Assembly: GCA_950295325.1 (NCBI GenBank)
Contig: OX485805.1
Location: forward strand, 1,178,501-1,242,500
Origin: Polytrichum commune
Lineage: Eukaryota; Streptophyta; Polytrichopsida; Polytrichales; Polytrichaceae
Length of the DNA: 64,000 nucleotides
Reading direction: 5' to 3'
The notes below the pieces were generated by a model. The model was not told the origin of the DNA, did not search any database, and was given only the letters and a program-made list of their open reading frames with translations. Both the position numbers and the translations under genes were made by a program. The stretch's first letter is position 1; each line of letters starts with the position of its first letter. Positions 22,604 to 32,900 of this stretch are shown in pieces.

Positions 22604-24628
22604 CAGTCTAACCTTGATAATGTCACCCTTGTTAATGGGACACCTTGATATTGTCACCTAAAAGTTTGAAACCGATTTTCTTAGTGTAAAACTCCCTCGT
22701 TATTATCCCTATCACCCTTGTTAATGTCACTATTTTTTTCCAAAATCCGTAGTGTAAATGTGATAATATCAAATATGGATGGATTGTATGTGATGGTTGG
22801 ATGGACATATTGTAGTAGCCAAAAGGGTCATGAGCCACCCTTGTGATAAATGCAATGTTATTCAAAGGGTCATGAGCCGCCTCTGTGCACCAACCCTGAA
22901 CGGTGCTGTCTATACACGGCACTCAAAGGTGTTGTCTTTGACGGCGCTGCCAAGACTTCTTGGCCTCTATGCACCCCACCTTCCGTCACATGTGTTCACC
23001 TATGTGTCTTTGAGGGTTTCAGCTTGTGTGACGTAATTTAGGATGTTAAGTTCTACGGTTTAGCTGAGCTGGTACAGAGTAGTGTCGACTTAAGCTAAAT
23101 TAGTTCAATTGGTTTGCAATGTAGAAATCTCAAGATATGTGGCACGGTCTTCACTGTTTCTATAGTCAATAGTCGCATAGGAGAATCTAGTAAGATCCTG
23201 AAGACATCTTCAATTTTGATGAGACAGGTTTGTATTATAAAGCCTCTCCTTGCAAGACTTTGAATATTGGGAAGGCAAAAGGAAATAAAAAGAAGAAGGA
23301 CCGTGTGACATTGGGGCTTTGCACTAATATCTCAGGGAAGGAGCGATTGAAGCTTGTTTTCATTCACAAATCAACACGTCCCAGATGCTTTCCTCGGAAG
23401 TTTGATCCAAATAGTATAGTACACTATTATTCTAACAATTCAGCCTGGATGAATGGTGATGCTTTTACACATTGGGTGAAGAGTGAGAACCGAAGAATGG
23501 CATTGCAAGATAGAAAAATTTGCATTATTATGGATAATGCAGGAAGCCATGATATTCATGGTGAGGTCAAAAAAGTTATAGATGGATTCAATGCTTTTGT
23601 ACTCTCCCATATCACTATATTGTTTCTTCCACCAAATGTGACTTCAGTTGTTCAGCCTTTGGATCAAGGAGTGATTGCAGCATTCAAAATGTGCTATAAA
23701 CGCAAGCTTGTTGCCTGGACTTTGCAACAAATTGATAACTCAAATGAAGATTTGGGGAAACTGAATGTTGATCTATTTCAAGCAATGCTATGGTGTGTGG
23801 CGGCATGGCATGAATTAGATGATCAAACCATTAGAAATTGTTGGAGAAAGTCTGCCATATTGCCTGCAGCGTGGAATGCAGATATCAACAATTCTGATGA
23901 ACGTATGAAGTCCAAAATGGAGGAAGCAGCTTTGGAATTGGGCAATCTCATCGCCGCATTGAATTTGGGTTTGGATGTTGAAGGCAAGCCTATAGAAAAG
24001 CTTAGTCCTTTAGAGTACATAAACATGGAAGGTGAAGATGATTTTGAGGTGGAATATTCTACTGAGGAGCTTGTGCAATTAGTGCAAGATGGTGAACATG
24101 TACTTGATTCCATGGAAGAAGACCCATTGATTGTTAATAGCAATGATGATGAGTCTAAAGTAGTGAAGCTAAGCGATGCACAAAAATATGCTAAAGATGT
24201 TTTGAATTTTATGGCTAGCCAAGGTTCTCAGATTTTCAACACTCATGAGTTGTTAGGAATGAAAAACATCCATGACAAACTCATTAGAATTGGTGTTGGA
24301 CATTTAACATCACTAAAACAATGTGACATTAGAAGCTTCTTTGTCTCTAGTGAGAGGTCTTTACCTGATCTCAATGACACATTGTGATGTGCTCATGTTG
24401 TTATTCACAATTTTGAATTATATTTTACATTCAAAAACATTGAAGTCTTGTGTTTGTTTTTTTTTTTTTTTTTACATTGTAATTTCATTTTGATTTTCTA
24501 CCTTTTTTTTTTGATAATATCACATTATGCACAAATCTTCAAAATGTGACATTATCAAATATGTCACACCTTGTTTATATCACACTTTATGGTGAAACGG
24601 ATGGTGTGATATTATCAAGGTTAGACTG
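22604..24628 (+). mobile_element. Pogo/Tc1-mariner-type transposon inside C1
   Basis: 2,025 bp. Terminal inverted repeats begin CAGTCTAACCTTGATAAT and extend about 25 bp; TA flanks both ends (22602-22603 and 24629-24630). The related element C2 shows an uninterrupted site (GATCTAGACCTAGAAG near 29650), which confirms the insertion. It carries one gene, a DDE transposase without its DNA-binding domain. Confidence 0.9.
23194..24387 (+). CDS. Pogo-like DDE transposase, N-terminally truncated
   Basis: The frame is open from 23194 (after TAA) to TGA at 24385-24387, about 397 codons; the first ATG in frame is downstream of the first catalytic residue, so the true start is uncertain. The DDE_1 domain of pogo/Tigger/CENP-B-like transposases is clear: FNFDETG (first Asp, codon 23218), IIMDNAGSHD (second Asp, 23533) and LPPNVTSVVQPLDQGVI (third Asp, 23662). 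The catalytic triad is complete. The C-terminal ~180 residues are acidic, then helical. The usual N-terminal helix-turn-helix domain is not encoded in 22630-23190, where I see only short frames. The enzyme likely cannot bind its ends alone, unless an upstream exon was missed. Confidence 0.82.
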   Translation, partial: DPEDIFNFDETGLYYKASPCKTLNIGKAKGNKKKKDRVTLGLCTNISGKERLKLVFIHKSTRPRCFPRKFDPNSIVHYYSNNSAWMNGDAFTHWVKSENRRMALQDRKICIIMDNAGSHDIHGEVKKVIDGFNAFVLSHITILFLPPNVTSVVQPLDQGVIAAFKMCYKRKLVAWTLQQIDNSNEDLGKLNVDLFQAMLWCVAAWHELDDQTIRNCWRKSAILPAAWNADINNSDERMKSKMEEAALELGNLIAALNLGLDVEGKPIEKLSPLEYINMEGEDDFEVEYSTEELVQLVQDGEHVLDSMEEDPLIVNSNDDESKVVKLSDAQKYAKDVLNFMASQGSQIFNTHELLGMKNIHDKLIRIGVGHLTSLKQCDIRSFFVSSERSLPDLNDTL

Positions 24629-24828
24629 TACCTAGAAGATCTTTAAAACTAAATAAAGATAGAACATTCCTTCACGGACCTTTTGCATGACATGAAAGTG
24701 ACATAACTCCCACACATGCAAGAAATATATCACGGAGCTCAAAACTCAAGCGCGGAGCTCAAAACTCCAACACGAAAGTTTTTCATGTCATGGGCCACAT
24801 GTCAAAGTGACCCTCCTTCCTTGTAGTG

Positions 24829-25557
24829 TTGTGACACTCAAAGACTATTATTCTATAATCTCATGACAAGATGAGAACTTACAACCCACATATAAATAGA
24901 CAATATTGAATGAGAATCATTGAGAGGAAACCTATAGAGAAGAGAATAAGACTAGTTGTTGTGGAAACCAAAGTATTTTGCACCCACATTCATCTATCCC
25001 TACACCTTCATCGTATCCTAGTGTTTGTAGGTCATACCATGTACTAAGTGAAGTAGGAAGGGAAACCATTAGACATTTTTATGCTAGTTTAAGAAGTCTT
25101 GCGTTAAGATTAAGGAATCTTGAACATTGTGTACAAGAAATCCCTTAATTAGAAATAAACAGTTTCACGTGCTAGTGTGGTCATCTTAGTCAGAAAGAAA
25201 CTAAATTTGATCTTCGACTTAGAAGATTATACGACTTAAGTGCAAGGAAGTGTAAGTACTATTGTAGGCCACGTGATTATATCTCTTCTTGTTCACGACA
25301 ACAAGAAATAAAAAAGAATCAAATTATACAAACAGAGTCGCCATATTTATCCCATACCATAGATGTGATGCAATGTCCATATTGCATTAGTTAGATCGGC
25401 AATTGAGATTGGAGAGTGTCAAAACAATTTTGAGTGAATAAGTTATAGAGTAGTTGAGCCACTTCATAGCATGACTTGGTGTTGGCAAGCCACAGACTCA
25501 TCCAAATGTAAGTTATATTGAGGAGGATATTTCTTCTCAACCTTATATATATTTTTT
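24829..25557. other. No gene seen; possible LTR-like or promoter sequence
   Basis: AT-rich. A TATA-like box (ACATATAAATAGAC, near 24890) stands ahead of short broken frames. Nothing codes convincingly. It precedes the decayed frame at 25558. Confidence 0.4.
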
Positions 25558-26123
25558 AGGTCAGGCTATAGAGGAATGGACTGTATATTACTCTGACAAA
25601 GTAAATATTCTAAGAGAGATCCATGATTTCATTTTAGCCCTACCCTTAGATATACACAAAAATATTACCAATAAAATCTAGAATGTAGGAGAGGAATATA
25701 ACAAAATAATTGTAAGAAATAATTATCATGTTATACCCCTATCTCTCAAATTCCTATTTGCAATCTATGGAATATTGAAGAATACTACTTCCTTAGTAGT
25801 GCCATGAGACGCAGGAGCGTGAAAAGGAGGCAAGATAGCTAGAGTTGAATATAGAATTGTTTTTGGAGAACTGGATCTCATGGCAAGACCATTGATACTT
25901 GATTTCGTTGACCAAAAACCTTTATATTTTAATAGCATAGACTTTAGAATAATATGTTTATAGAGACTAAGAGTTAAAATAGAGCTGGTCAAACTAGAAC
26001 ATGCTCATGAAAAATCTCATTCTCAATTTGCATTTGTAAAGAATACAACTAGTGATAAAGCCAAAGAAGATATAGCCACATTGAGAAAATATTAAAAAAT
26101 ATTGTGTGAAAAGAGAAGAAGTT
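25558..26123 (+). pseudogene. Decayed ~190-codon frame, family not recognised
   Basis: One frame reads through with six in-frame stops and no frameshift: ...AIEEWTVYYSDKVNILREIH, stop, NVGEEYNKIIVRNNYHVIPL, stops, GGKIARVEYRIVFGELDLM..., LYFNSIDFRIICL, stop, and a last block with TTSDKAKEDIATLRKY, stop. The steady amino-acid pattern between stops marks a former protein-coding sequence. The position next to LTR relics suggests a retroelement gag or accessory ORF, but no motif shows it. It breaks off where an inverted LTR fragment begins. Confidence 0.5.
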
Positions 26124-26124
26124 G

Positions 26125-26605
26125 GACATTCTAGAATTTCGATGCCATAAGCTACTCGTGGCTCGTGGCCTTACCCGTGTGACTCCTAGTCTCCATGGGT
26201 GGGAGGCATTCTCAACGCCATGGGCCCTCACCCACACTAGAATCACTTGGGCCCTCTCACCTATGGCGCCACAAGTCTTGGGTGTCATTCCGGGGTCCCC
26301 CTTATGTCCATGATGTTGCGGACACTCATGGAGAGGTGCGCGACAGTTTAGGTCCTTCAATGACATGTCCGGGGTCACTAACGGACCACCTAGGAACGAC
26401 ACCTTTGGGACTTTGCCCAATTTGAAGATGCATTATGGGGACAACACCCCAAAGGAAACCCCCTCGTGATCACTCTGTGGGGTTGTTGTAGTGTTGCTCC
26501 GGCTACACGATGATCAACTAAAGGTGTGACTTCCATGGATGGAAGTCACATCTTACCATTGGTTACCGATTAAGTGGTGAGTCCTGAATGCAAAATAAAC
26601 ATGCT
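26125..26605. mobile_element. Scrambled relic of the A/B LTR family
   Basis: Three pieces lie side by side. 26125-26346 is the first ~220 bp of the LTR in reverse orientation, ending GGTGCGCGACA. 26347-26460 is 3'-untranslated sequence in forward orientation (compare B 16855-16980). 26475-26605 is the distal LTR in forward orientation (compare B 17765-17885). All are strongly diverged. The order cannot come from simple decay and needs inversions or template switches. Confidence 0.75.
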
Positions 26606-26639
26606 GAAATAATAAAGTATATGTTTCTGGTACTTTTTA

Positions 26640-27225
26640 TTTTCTTGATATTGACATAGAAGATCGATTCTGCCCCCAAAGGCCAAAGGAGAAAATGTGC
26701 CCAAATATATGCATGATTTTTTCCTTGTCCAGGCATCTTCCTCTAGACGAGGTTCTTCCGGATGGGAGATGATTCTACCTTTCTCTGCTATAGTCAAGAC
26801 ACAAGGAGTGTATTTTTTCATAACTTTGGACTTCGTTTTCTTTTGCCTTATCTTTTTTTAGGTGACAATGCCCTCTTGGTTATTGTCTTGTTTTTTCCAT
26901 CCACAGTCTCAGTAGCATTCCTCACCAATGTGTCTTGGTTTTCAGGCATTATGTATGGGATGACCTCACCAGTCTTCTTCTTCTTTGTCTTCATCATCTC
27001 ACTTGTTGAAGTACGAACTTCCTTGACAAAATTTTGGGAGCTTTTTGTTTTGCCTAGGATATCTTCGACATAATAATCCCCCCCCCCTTCATCTACCTTT
27101 GCTTGGAGAATAGTCTAGACTTGTTTTTTTTTTCCTACTTCCTTGATGCCTCCCGATCATCTGCCTCTCTAGCATTGGGGTCTTCCAAGGTCTCCAACAT
27201 AAAGTTAATAGCCTCTTAAGATATT
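26640..27225 (-). pseudogene. Decayed lysine-rich coding relic
   Basis: The minus strand holds two frames that look like one broken protein: 27220-26850 (NFMLETLEDPNAREADDREA..., EDILGKTKSSQNFVKEVRTS, TGEVIPYIMPENQDTLVRNA) and 26845-26640 (YTPCVLTIAEKGRIISHPEE). A stop, a poly-C tract of about ten bases near 27078 and a frame change separate the parts. No domain recognised. Probably a retroelement or captured gene fragment. Confidence 0.35.
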
Positions 27226-27240
27226 CCAATCGCCATAATT

Positions 27241-27262
27241 GTCGCAACCCTTGCTAGCGCCT
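27241..27262 (-). repeat. Terminal fragment of the A/B LTR
   Basis: TGTCGCAACCCTTGCTAGC is the reverse complement of the last 19 bp of the 973-bp LTR. No more of the LTR follows; 27263-27403 holds nothing recognisable. Confidence 0.6.
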
Positions 27263-27412
27263 CTTAATTCATTTTTACAGCTTCGCAACTCTAGCAAGTG
27301 TCATGAGCGCTAACCTACACATCCCACACACATGCATGGTAAGCTCCATATGTAAGCTCCCCATGCCATCTTATGATTGCTTCATAGCAAGCTTCATATT
27401 GCATTTTTTTTT

Positions 27413-28405
27413 ATCAACTTTCAATCAAGTCAATTTTTTACTTTATTAATGTCAAGACAAAGTGATAGGAACTAAGTTATGGATGGCCACAAATAAGGGA
27501 AAAAATTGGCTTTAAATAGGAAGTGTAATAACAATGAGACATTCAAAGAGAGACTCTATACTCAATGCGCGCATAATAAATAAATATTCCCATTTTTTTT
27601 GGAAGGGGGTTCCATGGAATATAATTGACATAGTCTAGAGTCGTGAAACCGACCCACATGGCTGAATAATGTTGTTGACTATGTGGTTGAATAACTTATA
27701 CATACTTGATCATGTCAATGCCGCAATTGTGGTTGCCATGCAAGGAGGGCTACCACAAGCTCTTAAAAATTGGAGTTTACTGATCGTGTCCCTAGGCACC
27801 AAGTGGGGGAACAATTGTCTGCAGGCCTAGTTGCATCTGCCATCCTCCGACCACCACACTAAATACGATATTAGTATCACCAATTCTATTTGTCTGGCTC
27901 AACACTGACTGTCTTGCTAAATACTAATTGTAAACTGCAGTATAGTGTCACGGCACTAGATGTTAACCCAACTTTAATTGTCGTTCCTTGTAAACTGTTT
28001 GGGGATTAAAGATTTACAGTGTTGCAATTATTGTCACTTACTAAGTGATCTTTCATCCAAATTGCAATCATCCATGACAGTATTTCATCACAAGTTGCTC
28101 ACAAGAGACAGTAGAGTTATGGCCAATGGATGAACTCATCCATCATCCATGACAGTAGTTGTTCACTTATTCATAAGAAGAGTCATCCCAAAAGTTACCA
28201 CGGTGACATATTGAATACCATATGATAGTAAACATCATATTTAGCAGTGTAGCTGTGTCGGGAAGTTAAAATCCTCGCTCGTGGGTTGGGAATCACCTTC
28301 CAGACACCGCATGTGGTGGCGTGCGCTCCCCTTCCCGAGTGATGTCTAAAGTAATAATTATCTAAACTGCCAACTTCCAAGTGCCTGCTGTCTGCATTAT
28401 TGCAC
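27413..28405 (-). repeat. Right arm of the 993-bp inverted repeat
   Basis: Reverse complement of 20513-21505, same length. In its own orientation it ends, 29 bp after AATAAA, in a run of nine A (27404-27412 on the plus strand as T). The left copy has no A run there. The tail suggests copying from a polyadenylated transcript. Includes the TIR element copy at 27857-28249. Confidence 0.93.
27857..28249. mobile_element. MITE-like TIR element, copy 2 (in the right arm)
   Basis: Mirror image of 20669-21061, carried along as part of the inverted arm rather than independently inserted. Confidence 0.55.
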
Positions 28406-29049
28406 AGAGCCATCTTGAGCACTTACGATGGAAGCTTCGCAGAGAATGCAAATTAGATTTTGCCTTGTTTCCTGGATCTATCTTTGTGTTCGTGGGCGGA
28501 GGGTTCCATTCGCGAGACAAGCTTGCTGGTCTGTTTGTGCGAAATAGTAGACGGGATCTGTGCAATTTATACAGTTTTGTTGCAGAGGCACAGAGCGTTC
28601 TCAGAAACTTGACATTCACAAGGAGCTTCTCAAATTTGCCCTCTTGGGAAAAGGGGAAACATGGCCTAATACCACTAGTGGAAAGCCCGGGCATTTCCCA
28701 CACTGCTTGCACAGTGTGAGGACACCTCCGGGCAGCCCCTACACGTGTCAGGGTTGCAAGGTCGTGTTGCAGCCTGTGTGTACGAACAGTCATCCTGGAC
28801 CAGTCCTATTTTTTATGCCGCGGAAGGTGCAAAACCATGTGTGCTGTGTTCTGGCTGTTTGGTGTAAAAACTTCTGGGTCCGCAGCATATATAGAAGAGT
28901 ATATATAGAAATTTTTACACCAAGCATATATAGAAGAGTATATAGTGCGCATTAAATGTAATCATTAATTAATTATCCCTAAATATACGTGCCGCACTTT
29001 TTGTGTGTCAGGGTTTTATGGGCCACAATTAATTAGTACATATCTCATT

Positions 29050-29250
29050 AAAAATGATTTGTATTTAGGTGAGTACCTACTCCCGGTGGAGGCCTACCGG
29101 CCCACCTACAAACCTACCACCTAACTCTAGTGGGTGACTACCCATCCTCAAAAGCCAAGGATAGGACGGAAGGCCAAGGGATTCAAACCATGTACCTCAT
29201 GGTCCCCACTTGGAGGCCTAAGCCACCAAGCCATTCAACATCTTATGATA
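29050..29250 (-). repeat. SINE-like fragment in C2
   Basis: Minus strand: A-box-like GGCTTGGTGGCTTAGG and B-box-like GGTTTGAATCC. Homologous to 21785-21990. Confidence 0.5.
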
Positions 29251-29299
29251 CATTAGGAATGCTTCAAGCCTTTGTATATGGGGGCCTCTATTCGCTCTA

Positions 29300-29460
29300 T
29301 ACTTCTATAATTTATTGTCCATTAGTTACTGTCTATTATTTACTGTCTATTATTTACTGTATTTTATTTATTGTTTATTGTCTACTATTTATTATTTACT
29401 GTCTATTATTTACTGATTTTATTTACTGTTTCTATTTATTGTTCACTTTTGTAGATCTTC
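29300..29460. repeat. TATTTACTGTC-like minisatellite in C2
   Basis: Repeats of about 11 bp, equivalent to 22025-22500 in C1. Confidence 0.7.
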
Positions 29461-29750
29461 TAGCTAGATCTAGATCTAGAAGGAAGTCACCTACCTAATT
29501 AAAGATAGAACATTCTTTCACGGACTTCCTTGCCATTGAGTATTTACTATTTTAGTGCATTTATGTTGGATGAATGCATGTAATGTCTCTCTTCTACCTT
29601 AATTAGTAGTTAATTAGGTAGGTGACTCGCTTCTAGCTAGATCTAGACCTAGAAGGAAGTCACCTACCTAATTAAAGATAAAACATTCTTTCACGGACTT
29701 CTTGCATGACATTAAAGTGACACAACTCTTACGTACACACATATGTGTAA

Positions 29751-29864
29751 GAGTTTTAAGCTTTTGCTCGATTTTTGAGCTCCGCAACACAATTCTTACA
29801 TGTAATTACATGCATGTAAGAATTGTGTTGCGGAGCTCAAAAATCGAGCAAAAGCTTAAAACTC
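29751..29864. repeat. Perfect 52-bp inverted repeat with 10-base loop
   Basis: 29751-29802 and 29813-29864 are exact reverse complements, starting GAGTTTTAAGCTTTTGCTCG on the left. It lies about 60 bp inside the right end of C2. C1 has only a broken, partly duplicated version (near 24725-24775). A transcript across it would form a long perfect hairpin. Confidence 0.93.
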
Positions 29865-29927
29865 CCACACAAAAGCTTTTTGTGTCAAAACTTCGTGTCG
29901 AAGAGACCCCCTTTCCTAGTAGTGTAC

Positions 29928-32900
29928 CCATGGTTTACATCAAGGGGAAAGGGAGTTGTTTGTTTCCCCTTTGAACATTCCCTATGTCACTTGGGAAAGC
30001 GGTCTCATCTCCCTCTTTGGATTTTTTAACGTGGGAAAGTTTCTATGATTCCCAACATTGTACTCTTAAATGAATTAACTTTTTTTCTTCTTCTAAGAAC
30101 ATGTGCTCCACATATTCAATATACACCCCAAGGGTGGACTCTTCATACCACACATGAACTAATATGTAGCATAATTAAGGGGGAGGAACTGTTTTTCTCT
30201 AGTGTGTACATTTAAATAGACTATCAACTCCTTTTTTTTCGAAGTAAAGGCAAATGTACAAAAAGGTCCGTTAAGGTCTGTAAATAAAAAAGTTGAGAAT
30301 AGATGTGTTGGTTTCATCCAATTTACCGTAATAACCAAATGACGTATGTTTTAGGGTCAAACTTTTATGAGTAATATTCTATAGTTGAGAAAATGTCCAA
30401 TGACAATCCTCATTGGAAAGTGGAAGTGGATCGTTTATGTAACAAAGGCCTATTGATTTCATGATATCATTTTTTTGCTTGTAGTGGAGGCATTTATCAT
30501 AATAATTTGCAAAGCTAAGTATAAATACATGAATCCATTCTCTAGGATATTGTTGGTAGAGGTACATTTATTTTTCTCTATGTACAATTTTTTTCTCTCT
30601 ATAGACTTCTCATATATAGGAGGTTAATTTCATGATGACCCATGTACACCATTTTCCAACTAAGAGCACCCCCCGGGCTAGCAAGTTTCTATATGAGTTG
30701 GGACTCCACATGGGGCTTGCTCCAACCAGACATGTCAACCATGTCAATCTAAACACTATAGAATATTGGTTTACATTTTATAATGTTTCCCCCACGTGAA
30801 TTTAGTCAGCTACCGGTGGTCAATGATATTGTGTGATCAATACTCGGGCTGAGTATACCCAAATTGTAGGAGAAACCCAAAATATAAACCCACAAATTTC
30901 AAACCCCACAAAAGATTGATCCATAACTGCATAATGTTTTGACAGATTTTCCACCATTCTAATGATATTTAATGATACGAGGAAACTTGGGGCACTTGTC
31001 CCCATTCCATGTAGCCCTTGAAATGGTTACATATTACTAGTGTGGCTAAAGCTTGGCATATTCGGTGCCCTAAAATATGTCCAAGTAATACTACCTACTG
31101 TAAGAAGTGAAGAGAGGAGGCCGTGCCAGTGGTTGGGGATGTGAATTAGGACGTGGTTTGGGACCTAACTAAGGATGCTGAGTCATCATTGCCACTGTCC
31201 ATAGATAAGCACCTGGCCAGCATGCGAGACTCCTGGGCTGCTCTGTTATTTTTTCTTCTTCTTCGTCTTCTTTCCTTGCACTCTTCTCCTGGACCACCTC
31301 CTGCTTCCTCCGTTCACAGATAGACAGGCACACAAATCCCTGCTCCGCTCCCCTCTCGCAATCCTAACAACGCTCCCCTCTCATCTGCGATTCCAATGAC
31401 CCTCACGGTGCCCGAAATGGTCCACTGTGCACGATTTGGTGACGCTTTTAAGTGGTGGCTGCCTTGTCAGGCCTTTTTTCCCATGCCCCAGGTCGCTCTC
31501 TTGGCTCTCTCGTTGGAGAATTTGCATTCTGATGATTTCTGAGAGTGAGTGAAGTGTCTTTGTCTTTGTCATTGCCTGTGCTTGAAAAGACTGCTAGAGA
31601 GTAACTTCTACTTGAGAGCTTGTCTCTTCTTTTGCTGCTCCTGCGGCGGGGTGTTTGATGTGCCCTGTTTGCACTCGGTTTTAATATACTTCTCATGCTT
31701 TGTTTGTAATGGAGTTCCTGCGAGGCAGTCAGATGGAATTTTGGCTTAGAGTAAGTATTTTGTGAGTGGCGAGCGTCGTTATGTATTATGCTGCTTGAGC
31801 TTTGATCCACTTCCCGCACCACGGCAGTGAGGACGAATACCTGCTACAACTATTTTTCTGTAGGAACTAAGGATTTGGCGGAGTGCCTACTATGTGAGGC
31901 TTGGCCCAGACTTGCGCCTTCGTCCGTTGGCTGCTTCAAAGTGAGCTCCTCCCTGCCATCTCCGACTGATCAAACATGGACCGAATGCATTGCACTTTGA
32001 GTTTCATCTCAGGCTTCAACTCTTGGCTTGGCGGAGGCAGACAATTACGAGTTTTGCTCAAGAGCGAGAGGATCTAGATGTGGAGGATTTCGAGACATAG
32101 GGAGTGTGAGAAGTGCAAGTCTATCGAGAGTTTTTTGTTGCATCAAGTTACACATCCGCTTACGGTAATCCAATGCCAAACATCCCCAATTTCGTAAGCC
32201 TCATGATTCATGTAAGCTCCTACTTCCTTTCTCATTATTTTGGCATTTTGTACAAGGTTGAATCTTGTATTACAACATAGGTGGAAGTTGAGAAGGACTA
32301 TATGTATTGTGTCACTGTCCTTTATTCGATTGAGATCCTTTGGATTGTCGTTATTTTTGGAGTGACAAGGGTTTCATTGATGCTCTCATCCTTTATCTTC
32401 ACACATAGTTTGGTTTTTTCCTATCCCACTATGTTTAAAAGATGTGTCCTCCTTTTTCCAGCGGCATGCTATTCTACAAAAGAGAAACTTTCTTTCCGTC
32501 CTTTGGTGTGGTTTCTAGCCAAAAGTTTGCAATCAGTATCTCTGGTTTCAGACTGTATCTAAGAATTTAAACGTTGAGATTTTCTTGTATTTTGATTTCG
32601 AGAGATTTTTCTAGATATGATGCTTAAAGGGGACACAATTGCATGCTTTTATGCTGAATGTCGAGGGAGCGCAAGTAGGTGTCGTAGTACCATGTTAGTT
32701 GCTTCCTTTGCTAGCTTTGGGCACCCAAGCTTGGAGTTTTGTGCATTTTCTCTATTGTCATAATTTGCAAAAGGTTGAGCATTATGAATTGTAATATGTG
32801 GAGTTTATTATTGTTTTGCAAGGTTATGCGGTTCTACAATATTGAATAATGTAGTCAAGTCAATGCCAACTAGTTCAATCTCACATGCATCATGAAGAAT

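Larger units (their letters stand above)
21535..24828. mobile_element. CACTA-type DNA transposon C1, non-autonomous, carrying nested elements
   Basis: Left end CACTACTAGGAAGGGGGGTC, right end ...CCTTGTAGTG, with TTG on both sides (21532-21534 and 24829-24831): the 3-bp target duplication and CACTA termini of the En/Spm group. It shares a short block near its left end (CTGTCATCCTGGACCAGT), a SINE-like piece, a TTTACTGTC-rich stretch and its right end with element C2 (28673-29924). A pogo-type transposon sits inside it at 22604-24628. No CACTA transposase remains. Confidence 0.82.
28673..29924. mobile_element. CACTA-type DNA transposon C2, non-autonomous
   Basis: 1,252 bp. Left end CACTAGTGGAAAGCCC, right end ...CTTTCCTAGTAGTG, with TAC on both sides (28670-28672 and 29925-29927). 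Related to C1: shared CATCCTGGACCAGTC block, SINE-like fragment, TTTACTGTC minisatellite and right-end sequence around CACGGACTTC. It has no transposase. It contains a perfect 52-bp-stem hairpin at 29751-29864. Flanking DNA at 28406-28669 and 29928-30020 was one stretch before insertion; frames of about 100 codons cross it but no domain is recognised. Confidence 0.8.

Noticed and set aside
22604-24628. Host gene derived from a pogo transposase
   Set aside because: It still has matching terminal inverted repeats and TA duplications, so it is a transposon and not a domesticated gene on this evidence.
20513-28405. One large foldback transposon with 993-bp inverted ends
   Set aside because: No target duplication next to the outer ends, and an A run at the inner edge of one arm only.
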